From Salinicola halophilus (lineage in GTDB: Bacteria; Pseudomonadota; Gammaproteobacteria; Pseudomonadales; Halomonadaceae), in assembly GCF_003206155.1 (NCBI RefSeq), contig NZ_PZJV01000003.1, forward strand, positions 1 to 42,622: a DNA stretch of 42,622 bases, given 5' to 3'. Shown one piece after another: positions 8,335 through 16,501 of this stretch. Position numbers and translations under genes: made by a program. Every line of letters starts with the position of its first letter. Within the stretch, counting starts at the first letter, position 1. Below the pieces are notes generated by a model, which worked only from the letters and a program-made list of their open reading frames with translations, did not search any database and was not told the origin of the DNA.

Positions 8335-10116
8335 ATGGTCGGTATGACTCCGTTCACTGTCACCTCCCGCGAAGAAGAGACCCTGACCGACATCGTCGAA
8401 CGGCGCCGTCTTCGCACGCATTTTCAACCGATCGTCTCCGTGCCGACGGGACGAATTCTCGCCTACGAGGCACTCTCCCGCGGGCCCGAAGGGTCGTTGC
8501 TGGAGAGCCCGCTGGCACTGTTTCAATCGGCGGGTCGGCATGGCCGGCTCATCGCTCTCGAGTATGCCTGTCTCGCCAGCGCCATCGAGCGCTGGGCCGA
8601 GACCGGGCTCGGCGAGCTTCTGTTTCTCAACGTCTCTCCAGAAGTCCTGATCGACGCGGCAACGTTCGGCGCGACCGTCGTAGCGCTGTTGTCGCAGGTC
8701 GGCCTCGCGCCATCGCAGGTGGTGATCGAGATCACCGAACAGTCGCCAGGCATCGATTCGCAGCGCATCGTCGAAGCGGTCGTGGAGTGCCAGACGCTGG
8801 GGCTCAACTTCGCGCTGGATGACCTCGGCGACGGTTATGCGGGGCTGCGGCTCTGGTCGGAGCTCACGCCGAGCTACGTCAAGCTGGATCGTCACTTCGT
8901 CAGCGGCATCGATGGTGACCACGTCAAGCGCCGCTTCGTACGCTCGATCATCGACATCGCCCACAGCCTGGATGGACGGGTGATTGCCGAAGGGGTGGAG
9001 CGTGAGGCCGAACTGGATGCGCTGTTGGAACTCGGCGCCGACTACTGTCAGGGCTGGCTCTTCGCGCATCCCGAACCGCAGCCGCAGGTGGGTCGCGATG
9101 ACCTGATAGCCGCACTCGCTGCGCTGGGCCAAACTCGCCGGCTCCACGCCGCCGGCACGGAGATCGGGCGACTCTGCGTGGCACTGCCGGCGCTGACGCA
9201 CGAGATGAGCGTCGCCAGCGCCGCCGAACGTTTTACCCGCATGCCCGAGGCCAACGCGCTGGCAGTCGTCGACGAGGCTGACCGACCGGTGGGGCTGCTC
9301 GGGCGCCAGCAGCTGATGACGCTGCTCGGCAAACGCTTCGGTTTCGATCTTCACGGGCGACGTCAGCTGTCGCAGGTCATGCAGACGCAGGCGCTCTGCG
9401 TCGAGGCAAGCGAGCCGCTGGAGCGGGTCTCGCGCAAGGTGACCGGCCGCGCCGATGTCACGCGCGATGAGGACTTCATCATCACCGACGGCGGGCGCTA
9501 TCGCGGGGTCGGCCATGTCATCAACCTGCTCCAGCTGGTGACTGAGCAGCAGGTCCAGATCGCTAGACAGGCCAATCCGCTGACGCAGCTTCCCGGCAAT
9601 CGGCCCATCCGTGCCGCGCTCGAGCGCTACCAGCAACGCGGGAGCACCTTCGTTGCCTGCTATCTGGATCTCGATCATTTCAAGCCGTTCAACGATCGCT
9701 TCGGCTGCGCGCTGGGCGACCAGATGATCCTGATTCTGGCCCGGGTATTGGGCGAGGCGACCGGCCGCGACGACTTCCTGGGGCATCTCGGCGGCGACGA
9801 CTTCGTCCTGCTGCTCGACGACGACGGCCGGCTCCACACCCGGCTGGAGGCGATCCAGCGCCACTTCGCTCGTGACGGCAGCTCGCTACTGCCGTCGTTG
9901 GAGCGAGCCGCGGGCGGTTTTCATGCCAAGGATCGATTCGATCAGTGGCGGTTCTTTCCTCATACCCGGCTGTCTATCATCGCGCTTCGCGTGCCGCCGG
10001 ATGCCGCAACGTATAGCTTCGGTGACCTATGGAGCCGCTTCAAGACGCCGGCCAAGCGGGCCGGCAACGGTCGCATCGTGGTCACGCTCAAGTCCCCGGG
10101 CAAGTCCTCGAGTTAG
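8335..10116 (+). CDS. EAL-CBS-GGDEF cyclic-di-GMP protein, probable phosphodiesterase
   Basis: A soluble protein of about 593 residues. An N-terminal EAL domain (about 20-260) keeps the residues expected of an active c-di-GMP phosphodiesterase: the EAL motif in AYEALSRG near residue 45, FLNVSP, VIEITEQ, ALDDLGDG, YVKLDRHF, IAEGVERE and CQGWLFA. A middle region (about 280-405) looks like a CBS pair (ALAVVDEADRPVGLLGR; DFIITDGGRYRGVGHV). The C-terminal GGDEF domain is degenerate: the signature is GGDDF at about 486-490 and the RxxD inhibitory site is out of register. It may bind GTP to regulate the EAL domain rather than make c-di-GMP. The start is uncertain: TTG at 8311 and ATGs at 8335 and 8344 are in frame, none with a clear ribosome-binding site. 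Confidence 0.9.
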   Translation: MVGMTPFTVTSREEETLTDIVERRRLRTHFQPIVSVPTGRILAYEALSRGPEGSLLESPLALFQSAGRHGRLIALEYACLASAIERWAETGLGELLFLNVSPEVLIDAATFGATVVALLSQVGLAPSQVVIEITEQSPGIDSQRIVEAVVECQTLGLNFALDDLGDGYAGLRLWSELTPSYVKLDRHFVSGIDGDHVKRRFVRSIIDIAHSLDGRVIAEGVEREAELDALLELGADYCQGWLFAHPEPQPQVGRDDLIAALAALGQTRRLHAAGTEIGRLCVALPALTHEMSVASAAERFTRMPEANALAVVDEADRPVGLLGRQQLMTLLGKRFGFDLHGRRQLSQVMQTQALCVEASEPLERVSRKVTGRADVTRDEDFIITDGGRYRGVGHVINLLQLVTEQQVQIARQANPLTQLPGNRPIRAALERYQQRGSTFVACYLDLDHFKPFNDRFGCALGDQMILILARVLGEATGRDDFLGHLGGDDFVLLLDDDGRLHTRLEAIQRHFARDGSSLLPSLERAAGGFHAKDRFDQWRFFPHTRLSIIALRVPPDAATYSFGDLWSRFKTPAKRAGNGRIVVTLKSPGKSSS

Positions 10117-10219
10117 ACGTCGGCGGGGCTGCCGAACCGGGACCGAGGAGTACGGCTTCATCGACCTGCAACGACCAATGCAACGCGGCTTTAACATAGT
10201 TACGCGTTAATGGTGGGAA

Positions 10220-10265
10220 TGCCTGAGCGTTCAGGCAGCGTGCGGCACCGAAACGCTGGTGCCGC
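10220..10265 (+). promoter_or_regulatory. Two consecutive hairpins ahead of the DUF6482-like gene
   Basis: TGCCTGA-gcgt-TCAGGCA (10220-10237) and GCGGCACC-8 nt-GGTGCCGC (10242-10265) are perfect 7-bp and 8-bp stems four bases apart. They sit between the EAL gene and the next ATG at 10297. They could form a leader structure or a terminator for the upstream gene; the nearest T-rich stretch (TTATTTT) is 13 nt beyond the second stem. Confidence 0.45.
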
Positions 10266-10296
10266 CGCCGACTCGACTTATTTTGGCGGAGAGACC

Positions 10297-10599
10297 ATGG
10301 ATATCGAAGCACTCGAAAATTTCACCCGAACGCATCACGATTACGACATCCGCATCGTCGCCCACGCGGGCAGCCGTTACTACCAGGTGATGCTGGAACC
10401 CGCCGGCGGCGCGACTCAAGTACTGACGCGGCGCGGCAAGCCGATGATGTTTCGCGCCCTCGACGATGTCTACGGCGAACTCAAGCGCGCCGACATTCGC
10501 CAGGCCTATCTGGTTCACCAGGTCGCCAACGACGATCCCGTCGGCTTCGATGCGCACTACTGCGACCCGCAGGCATCCCGACTGTCGCTGGTATTCTGA
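10297..10599 (+). CDS. DUF6482-like small protein
   Basis: A 100-residue protein of unknown function. It starts MDIEALENFTRTH and contains RYYQVMLEPAGG, a short strand-rich core and a predicted helix, RALDDVYGELKRADI, resembling the small DUF6482-type proteins that I recall from Pseudomonas and halomonads; this is recall rather than a search result. There is no signal peptide, membrane segment or catalytic motif. ATG at 10297 was chosen because GGCGGAGAG lies directly upstream; the frame is open further back but the hairpins occupy that segment. It lies 180 nt after the EAL gene, so its own promoter is likely. Confidence 0.65.
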   Translation: MDIEALENFTRTHHDYDIRIVAHAGSRYYQVMLEPAGGATQVLTRRGKPMMFRALDDVYGELKRADIRQAYLVHQVANDDPVGFDAHYCDPQASRLSLVF

Positions 10600-10704
10600 C
10601 TTCGCCCCTCTCCACGCCTACCGCACTCCAACCCTTCCCGCCACGCCTAGCGCCTCACTACCGGCAAGTCGCCACGAGACTTGCCCGATAATCGAGCCCG
10701 CCCG

Positions 10705-10725
10705 CCGACCGAGTCGGTTCTTGTG
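10705..10725 (+). terminator. Weak candidate terminator between convergent genes
   Basis: CCGAC-cga-GTCGG (10705-10717) is followed by TTCTTGTG. It lies in the 173-nt gap between the convergent DUF6482-like gene and the photolyase gene. The stem is short and the T-tract imperfect, so the call is tentative. Confidence 0.3.
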
Positions 10726-10772
10726 TCTCTCGGTTGCCTCTCCTGCTTCCTCGTCGCCGCATCGTTGCGCCA

Positions 10773-12332
10773 TCAATTCTGGTAGCCGCTGGCATGATCG
10801 CCCTTGCCGTAGGGGGCTTCGAACGTGATCGTTTCGAGAAAGGCATCGGCCTTGGCAATGATCGCCTCGCGGCGGTCGTCGGCCATGCGATCCCAGCTGC
10901 CGTAGATCAGTCGCATGCGCTGATTGTTCTCCAGGCGCTTGCGGTGCGTCTCCAGAAAGTGCCAGTAGAGGCTGTTGAACGGGCAGGCGTTGTCGCCGGT
11001 CACCTGCTTGACGTCGTAGCGGCACTCGCGGCAATGATCCGACATTCGGTCGATGTACTTGCCTGAGGCGCAGTAGGGTTTGGAACCGAGGTAACCGCCG
11101 TCGGCGTAGAGCGTCATGCCGAGAGTGTTGGGCAGCTCCACCCACTCGTAGGCGTCGGCATAGACCGCCAGATACCAGTCGCAGAGCGCCGCCGGGGCCA
11201 CGCCGCAGAGCAGGGCGAAGTTGCCGGTGACCATCAGTCGCTGAATGTGATGGGCATAGGCATTGTCGCGGGTCATCTCCAGCGCTCGACGCAGGCAGCG
11301 AAGCTCGGTGTCGGCGTTCCAGTAGAAATCCGGCAGGCCGCGGCGGGCGTCGAGTCGATTCTCACGCTTGTAATCCGGCATCCGCTGCCAGTAGATGCCG
11401 CGCACGTACTCTCGCCAGCCGAGGATCTGACGGATGAAACCCTCGGCGGCGTTGATCGGCGCCTTGCCGTCCTGCCAGGCTTTTTCCACCGCCTCGCACA
11501 CCTCGCGGGCACCGAGCAGGCCGAGATTCATCGAGGCCGAAAGCCGCGAATGGAACAGCAGAGGGTCGTCGTCGCTGATGGCGTCCTGATAGGTGCCGAA
11601 GTGGGCCAGCGCGTGATCGATGAAGTGGCGTAGATCGGCGAGCGCCTGACGCCGGGTGACCGCCCAGTTGAAGCCTTCGAGGGTGCCGAAGTGGTGGCCG
11701 AAGTGCTCCGAGACCAGCGCTTCGACCTCGCGCGTGGTGTCGTCCATGCGATGCTGCGGCGAGGCGGGAAAGTCGAGATCGCCACTGACCGGGGCACGAT
11801 TCTCCTTGTCGAAGTTCCACTGTCCGCCTGCGGGCTCGCCGTCGCGCATCAGCAGGCCGGTTCGCTTTCGCATCTGGCGGTAGAAATCCTCCATGCGAAA
11901 GCGCCGGCGGCCTTCCAGCCACTCGCCGAAGTCGCTCAGCGTGCAGTAAAAGCGCGTATCCTCGTACAGCCGCCAGCGGGTTCCGCGACTCTGTATTCGC
12001 TCCAGCAGTCGCCACTCTCCGGGGTGGGTGACGCGAATCTCGTCGCATTCGTAGGCGTCGGCGAGACGCTCCGCCTCGTCGATCAGATCCTGACGATTGT
12101 CGTCATCGTCGAGACGGCTGTAGTGGACCCGATACCCTTTGTCGCGGAGGGTGTCGGCGAAGTGGCGCATCGCCGACAATATCAGCGCGATCTTCTGCGG
12201 ATGGTGAGGGACGTAATCCCCCTCGGTCTTGACCTCGCAAAGCGCGACGACGGCATCGTCCGGCGCCTGGGTCAGGACATCGAGAGAGTCGGTGAGCTGG
12301 TCACCGAGAATCAGAATCAGAGGGCGCGACAT
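10773..12332 (-). CDS. Iron-sulfur bacterial photolyase/cryptochrome (FeS-BCP, PhrB/CryB type)
   Basis: A protein of about 519 residues of the prokaryotic FeS-BCP group (COG3046), whose members include the Agrobacterium (6-4) photolyase PhrB. They use FAD and a 4Fe-4S cluster to repair UV lesions or sense light. The N-terminus (RPLILILGDQLTDSLD) is the group's antenna-domain signature. The C-terminal half has ILGWREYVRGIYW and RLMVTGNFALLCGVAP, and the cluster cysteines can be read as one near nt 11207, HCREC near nt 11030 and NACPF near nt 10980. ATG at 12332 was preferred over the in-frame ATG at 12344 because a TATAAG box lies just upstream of the latter. It is divergent from hemH. Whether the substrate is a (6-4) photoproduct cannot be told here. 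Confidence 0.9.
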   Translation of the reverse strand: MSRPLILILGDQLTDSLDVLTQAPDDAVVALCEVKTEGDYVPHHPQKIALILSAMRHFADTLRDKGYRVHYSRLDDDDNRQDLIDEAERLADAYECDEIRVTHPGEWRLLERIQSRGTRWRLYEDTRFYCTLSDFGEWLEGRRRFRMEDFYRQMRKRTGLLMRDGEPAGGQWNFDKENRAPVSGDLDFPASPQHRMDDTTREVEALVSEHFGHHFGTLEGFNWAVTRRQALADLRHFIDHALAHFGTYQDAISDDDPLLFHSRLSASMNLGLLGAREVCEAVEKAWQDGKAPINAAEGFIRQILGWREYVRGIYWQRMPDYKRENRLDARRGLPDFYWNADTELRCLRRALEMTRDNAYAHHIQRLMVTGNFALLCGVAPAALCDWYLAVYADAYEWVELPNTLGMTLYADGGYLGSKPYCASGKYIDRMSDHCRECRYDVKQVTGDNACPFNSLYWHFLETHRKRLENNQRMRLIYGSWDRMADDRREAIIAKADAFLETITFEAPYGKGDHASGYQN

Positions 12333-12344
12333 AGACTTGACCAT

Positions 12345-12377
12345 GACTTATACAGATACGTTTGATCGTATAAGACG
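12345..12377. promoter_or_regulatory. Dyad with divergent TATAAG boxes between phr and hemH
   Basis: CTTATAC at 12347-12353 is repeated inverted as GTATAAG at 12368-12374 with 14 nt between, so each strand carries a TATAAG -10-like box, one facing phr and one facing hemH. The element resembles the AT-rich dyads bound by light-sensing MerR-family repressors (LitR/CarH), which control photolyase genes in several bacteria. No such regulator gene lies in this window, so the link is inference. Confidence 0.5.
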
Positions 12378-12442
12378 ATGGGTTTTGCGCAAGCCGGGAG
12401 TGGTAAACTTGCGGCGACAACGAGTTCGACAGGAGTGGTGAT

Positions 12443-13426
12443 ATGGCGGCGCGGTTCGGAGTGCTACTGGTCAATCTGGGAACGCCGGAGGCGCCCACGC
12501 CGAAAGCGGTGCGGCGCTATCTGGCCGAATTTCTCGGCGACCCCCGGGTGATCGATGCCCCCCGCTGGATCTGGTGGCCGGTGCTGCACGGTGTGATTCT
12601 GCGGATTCGCCCGCCGAAGGTCGCCAAGGCCTACGCCTCGGTGTGGCAGGAGGAGGGCTCGCCGCTGCTGGCGATCGGTCGACGCCAGCAGCGCGCGCTC
12701 GCCGCCGACCTCGAGGCCACTACCGGCGAGGCGATACCGGTGGAGCTGGCGATGACCTACGGCAAGCCGAGCATGGAAGAGGCGGGGCTGAAACTGCGCG
12801 ATGCCGGCGTCGAGCGCATTCTGGTGCTCCCGCTCTATCCGCAGTTTTCCCGTACCACGACCGGCGCCGTCTTCCAGCGGCTGGCCAAGGCGCTCGCGCC
12901 CTGTCCGCACCTGCCGGAGATGCGCTTCGTCAACGAATACCACGACCATCCGGACTACATCGAAGCGTTGGCAGCCAGCGTACGCGAGCACTGGGAGACG
13001 CACGGCGACCGCGGCCGCCTGCTGATGTCCTACCACGGCATTCCAAAGCGCTACGTCGATAACGGCGACCCCTACGCGAGCCACTGCCGGCGAACCAGTG
13101 ATCTTCTCGCCAAGGCGCTCGAGCTGGAGGAGGGCGCCTGGTTCCAGAGCTATCAGTCACGCTTCGGTCGCGAGGAGTGGCTCAAACCCTATACCGACGA
13201 GACGCTCAAGGCGTGGGGCGCAGACAAGGTCGAGTGCGTCGACGTCATCAGCCCCGCCTTCGCCGCCGACTGCCTGGAGACGCTGGAGGAGATCGACGCC
13301 GAGAACCGCGAGTACTTCCAGGAGGCCGGTGGCGGCCGCTACCGCTACATTCCCGCGCTCAACGACCGTCCGGAGCACATCTACCTGCTGCGCCGGCTGG
13401 TCGAGGAGAACACCGCCGGCTGGTAA
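12443..13426 (+). CDS. hemH: Ferrochelatase
   Basis: A 327-residue type-II chelatase that inserts Fe2+ into protoporphyrin IX, the last step of protoheme synthesis. Family marks are FGVLLVNLGTPEAPTPKAV at the N-terminus, LVLPLYPQFSRTTTGAV, and the active-site segment MSYHGIPKRY with the catalytic His near residue 198. The later SPAFAADCLETLEEI segment carries the conserved Glu-rich face. Length matches the family. AGGAG precedes the ATG by 7 nt. It is divergent from the photolyase gene across a 110-bp region with a dyad and converges on the antiporter operon. Confidence 0.97.
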   Translation: MAARFGVLLVNLGTPEAPTPKAVRRYLAEFLGDPRVIDAPRWIWWPVLHGVILRIRPPKVAKAYASVWQEEGSPLLAIGRRQQRALAADLEATTGEAIPVELAMTYGKPSMEEAGLKLRDAGVERILVLPLYPQFSRTTTGAVFQRLAKALAPCPHLPEMRFVNEYHDHPDYIEALAASVREHWETHGDRGRLLMSYHGIPKRYVDNGDPYASHCRRTSDLLAKALELEEGAWFQSYQSRFGREEWLKPYTDETLKAWGADKVECVDVISPAFAADCLETLEEIDAENREYFQEAGGGRYRYIPALNDRPEHIYLLRRLVEENTAGW

Positions 13427-13453
13427 GCACGCCGCCGGCGAAATCGACGGCTT

Positions 13454-13482
13454 CCTCAGGGCAGCGGTGACTTGCCCTGAGG
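13454..13482. terminator. Hairpin at the hemH / antiporter operon junction
   Basis: CCTCAGGGCA (13454-13463) and TGCCCTGAGG (13473-13482) form a perfect 10-bp stem with a 9-nt loop between two convergent transcription units. It overlaps the last codons of the G subunit gene on the minus strand. No T-tract follows on either strand, so it may slow RNA polymerase or protect 3' ends rather than act as a classical terminator. Confidence 0.45.
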
Positions 13483-13848
13483 CGCCTCTTCGACCGAGTG
13501 CTTGGGCTTTTCGCTCTCGAGTTCGACCGGGTTGCCGCGGGTGCGCGGGTCCGGCTTCAACTTGTGGTGCAGGGCGCTCTTGGCCAGCATGTGCGCCGAC
13601 ACCGGCGCCGTGATGAACACGAATATCGTGATCAACAGTTCCTGGACGATCGGCCCGTCGTTCAGGCTGAAATAGAGCGACGAGCCGACCAGCGTGCAGC
13701 CGACGCCGAGCGTCGTCGTCTTCGACGGCCCGTGCAGACGCATGTAGAAATCCTTGAGGTGCGTCAATCCCAGCGAGCCGATGAAGGCGAAGGCGCCACC
13801 GGCGATGAGCATGAAGGCGATCACGCCTTCGAGAATGCTGTTGAGCAT
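13456..13848 (-). CDS. phaG: Na+/H+ antiporter subunit G (Mrp/Pha type)
   Basis: A 130-residue small membrane subunit of the multisubunit Mrp cation/proton antiporter. It has three hydrophobic segments (about 7-28, 42-60 and 66-85) with the family motif GSLGLTHLKDFYMRLHGPSKTTTLG near the first loop, and a hydrophilic C-terminal tail of about 35 residues. It is the last gene of the operon, 31 nt after phaF, the only non-overlapping junction. It converges on hemH. MnhG and MrpG are the same family. Confidence 0.93.
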   Translation of the reverse strand: MLNSILEGVIAFMLIAGGAFAFIGSLGLTHLKDFYMRLHGPSKTTTLGVGCTLVGSSLYFSLNDGPIVQELLITIFVFITAPVSAHMLAKSALHHKLKPDPRTRGNPVELESEKPKHSVEEAPQGKSPLP

Positions 13849-13879
13849 CGTGTCTTCCTTGCGCGTCGTCGCGCGTCGT

Positions 13880-14149
13880 CTATTCGATGATGTCGCCGCG
13901 CAGCAGGTACTTGCAGATGGCGATGGTGCTGATGAAGCCCAGCATGGCGATCAGCAGCGCGGCCTCGAAGTAGTTCTTGCCGTTGACCCAGATACCGAAG
14001 ATCACGATCAGGGCGATGGAGTTCATGTACATCGTATCCACCGCCAGGATGCGGTCCGGTAGGCTGGGGCCGATCACGGCGCGATAGAAGTTGAGCGAGA
14101 TGGCAGCGGAAAACAGCGCCAGCGAGATCCAGAGTGCGGTATCGATCAT
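13880..14149 (-). CDS. phaF: Na+/H+ antiporter subunit F (Mrp/Pha type)
   Basis: An 89-residue subunit with three membrane segments and the conserved GPSLPDRILAVDTMYMNSIAL stretch in the first loop. The start at 14149 was chosen because it opens the family sequence (MIDTALW) and overlaps the phaE stop by 4 nt as ATGA; the frame stays open upstream but only reads through phaE out of frame. Subunit F is required for assembly and activity of the whole Mrp complex in the organisms where it was tested. Confidence 0.94.
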   Translation of the reverse strand: MIDTALWISLALFSAAISLNFYRAVIGPSLPDRILAVDTMYMNSIALIVIFGIWVNGKNYFEAALLIAMLGFISTIAICKYLLRGDIIE

Positions 14150-14643
14150 GGCTCGAAGATCTCCATCAGAGGGCGTTCGTAGCGCTGGTGAATCTCGTCG
14201 ATCAAGGCATCGATGTCCGCCACGTCGAGGGCGTGAATCAGGAGCGTACGACCGTCGAGTCGCAGGTGCGCCGACACGGTGCCCGGCGTCAACGTGATCG
14301 TGCTGGCGAGAATCGTGATCGGGAAGTTCTGTTTGAGCGTCAGCGGATATTCGACCAGCGCCGGCCGCAGCTTGCCTCTCGGATCGAGTATCAGTTTGGA
14401 GACTTCGAGGTTGGCAACGACGATGTCGACGAGGACCCGCAGCACGTAGCGCAGAAGCTTGAACGGCCGCCTGGCCCTTTGCTGGCGTTCCCAGAACGGC
14501 TGACAGACCAGCGGGATGGCGATCGCCAGCACGCCACCGAGTAGCCACTGTCCCAAGGCCAGGCTGTGCTGCAACAGCAGCCAGACGACGAGCAGCAGCA
14601 GCGAGAGGACCGGCATGGGTAGACCGCGAGTCGGAGGAATCAT
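14146..14643 (-). CDS. phaE: Na+/H+ antiporter subunit E (Mrp/Pha type)
   Basis: A 165-residue subunit. Two closely spaced N-terminal membrane segments (about residues 10-45) are followed by a cytoplasmic domain with the family landmarks LILDPRGKLRPALVEYPL, ITLTPGTVSAHL and ALDVADIDALI. Length fits MrpE/MnhE. It overlaps phaD and phaF by 4 nt on each side, so the genes are translationally coupled. Confidence 0.94.
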   Translation of the reverse strand: MIPPTRGLPMPVLSLLLLVVWLLLQHSLALGQWLLGGVLAIAIPLVCQPFWERQQRARRPFKLLRYVLRVLVDIVVANLEVSKLILDPRGKLRPALVEYPLTLKQNFPITILASTITLTPGTVSAHLRLDGRTLLIHALDVADIDALIDEIHQRYERPLMEIFEP

Positions 14644-16157
14644 GAGCCATCTCCAGTAGCGTTCTGCAACAGAATCGACTGCGCGTACTGACCGGGATCG
14701 AGCAGCTGTGTCGCGCTGGCGTCGGTAAACTCAGTGATGGGGCCGGCTAGCAGCGACAAAACCGGTGACGCCCCCAGCAGCAGGATCAGACCGGCGAGCA
14801 TTGCCGGCTGCAGACGCGGGCCGTCGCTGTCGCCGGGCTTGGCCTTCCAGAAGATGGTCGATCCGCTGCGGCCCATGGCAACGATACCGGCAAGGCTCGA
14901 CAGCAGCAGCAACGGCCACAGCCACATCTGCTCGCCGGGCTGTGCCGAGTCGAGTAGCAGCGCTTTACCGATCGCACCGGAAAGCGGCGGCAGGCCGATG
15001 ACCGTCACGGCGCCGAGAAAGTAGAAGAACCCCAGCAGGCTGGGCTGGGTGACGCCGCGCCCGGGCACGATGCGCGCCCCCGCCTTGCCGCGCTGCTCGC
15101 TGATGGCATCGGCCAGCAGAAACAGCCCACCGCTCACCAGCGTCGTGTGGATCATGTAATAGAGCAGGGCGGCGATGGGCGCCTCCCGGTTCATGCTCAC
15201 GCCGACCAGGAGCGTGCCCACCGAAATGATGATCAGATAGGCGACCTGCGTGCGCAGATCCCGCGCCGACAGCACGCCCACGCCGCCGAGCGCCAGCGTC
15301 GCCAGGGCAAACCACCACAGCCACGGCTGCACGAAATTCGCAAGCTCCCCCGCACTTTCGCCGAAGATCAGCGTGTAGACGCGCAGGATGGCGTAGATAC
15401 CCACCTTGGTCATGATCGCAAACAGCGCCGCCACCGGGGCCGGAGCGCTGGCATACGCCCGCGGCAGCCAGAAGTAGAGGGGCAGGATCGCGGCCTTGAG
15501 CCCGAACACCACCAGCAGCAGAAACGCGCCGGCTTCGACCAGCCCCAGCCGATCCACGTCGAGCATGGCGACCCGCTGCGCCATGTCCGCCATGTTGAGC
15601 GTGCCCAGCGTGCCGTAGAGCACGCCGAGCGCGATCAGGAACATCGCCGAGCCGGCGAGATTGAGCGCCACGTAGTGAAAGCCCGCTTGGGTTCGATCCT
15701 TGCCGCCGCCGTGCATGAGCAGCGAGTAGGAGGCGATCAGCAGCACCTCGAAGAAGACGAACAGGTTGAACAGATCGCCCGTCAGGAAGGCGCCGTTGAT
15801 CCCCATGAGCTGCAGCTGGAAGAGGCCGTGGAAGTTGCTGCCCTTGCGATCGTCGCCGGCGCAGGCATAGGCGACGCTGCCGAGCGCCAGGATGCTGGTG
15901 AGACAGACCATCAGGGCGGAAAGCCGGTCGAGCACCAGAATGATACCGAACGGCGGCTGCCAGTCGCCCAGGGCGTAATAGCTGATCTCACCGCTGCGGC
16001 TTTCGAGCACCATGATGACGGTCACCACCACCAGCAGCGCCGTGGAGACGAGTGCGATGCCGCGTCGGGGCAGGCGCGTGGCGTCGCGCTTGACCAGCAT
16101 CAACAGCCCGCTGAGTAGCGGCAGCAGCACCGGTAGAACGAGCAGGTGCTGCATCAT
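14640..16157 (-). CDS. phaD: Na+/H+ antiporter subunit D (Mrp/Pha type)
   Basis: A 505-residue proton-translocating subunit homologous to NuoL/M/N of complex I, with about 14 membrane segments. The proton_antipo_M core includes TGDLFNLFVFFEVLLIASYSLL, the KAAILPLYFWLPRAYASAPAP stretch with the conserved membrane Lys and Pro, and IMTKVGIYAILR. It works with subunit A as one of the two antiporter modules. It overlaps phaC and phaE by 4 nt at each end. Confidence 0.96.
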   Translation of the reverse strand: MMQHLLVLPVLLPLLSGLLMLVKRDATRLPRRGIALVSTALLVVVTVIMVLESRSGEISYYALGDWQPPFGIILVLDRLSALMVCLTSILALGSVAYACAGDDRKGSNFHGLFQLQLMGINGAFLTGDLFNLFVFFEVLLIASYSLLMHGGGKDRTQAGFHYVALNLAGSAMFLIALGVLYGTLGTLNMADMAQRVAMLDVDRLGLVEAGAFLLLVVFGLKAAILPLYFWLPRAYASAPAPVAALFAIMTKVGIYAILRVYTLIFGESAGELANFVQPWLWWFALATLALGGVGVLSARDLRTQVAYLIIISVGTLLVGVSMNREAPIAALLYYMIHTTLVSGGLFLLADAISEQRGKAGARIVPGRGVTQPSLLGFFYFLGAVTVIGLPPLSGAIGKALLLDSAQPGEQMWLWPLLLLSSLAGIVAMGRSGSTIFWKAKPGDSDGPRLQPAMLAGLILLLGASPVLSLLAGPITEFTDASATQLLDPGQYAQSILLQNATGDGS

Positions 16158-16501
16158 GATTTCTCCTCCTTGGACTCTTCACGCTGGTCGTTGACCTGGT
16201 CGCTGCCCAGATCGCCGCGCACGCGCATCGCCAGGATGACCGAGAACGCGGTCATGGCGAAGCCGATGACGATGGCGGTCAGTACCAGCGCCTGGGGGAG
16301 CGGGTCGGCATAACGCGCCGCATCATCGCTGATCACCGCAGCGCCGTCGGTCGTCAGACCCCCCGTCGAGAACAGGAACAGATTCACCGCATAGGACAGT
16401 AGCGTGAGTCCGACGACCACGGGAAACGTGCGTCCCCGTAGGGCGAGATAGAGACCGCTGGCGGCGAGAAAGCCGGTGACGGTGGAAAAGAGCGCTTCCA
16501 T
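16154..16501 (-). CDS. phaC: Na+/H+ antiporter subunit C (Mrp/Pha type, NuoK-like)
   Basis: A 115-residue subunit homologous to NuoK, with three membrane segments. Family marks are GLYLALRGRTFPVVVGLTLL and the PLPQALVLTAIVIGFAMTA motif with its conserved polar residues, followed by a short charged tail. It overlaps the AB gene by one base and phaD by 4 nt. A standard part of the Mrp complex. Confidence 0.95.
   Translation of the reverse strand: MEALFSTVTGFLAASGLYLALRGRTFPVVVGLTLLSYAVNLFLFSTGGLTTDGAAVISDDAARYADPLPQALVLTAIVIGFAMTAFSVILAMRVRGDLGSDQVNDQREESKEEKS

Noticed and set aside
8332-9864. 510-codon minus-strand frame opposite the EAL gene
   Set aside because: Antisense shadow; no family features, and the plus strand has intact EAL motifs.
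15147-16118. 323-codon plus-strand frame opposite phaD
   Set aside because: His/Gln/Asp-rich antisense product typical of shadows of hydrophobic genes.
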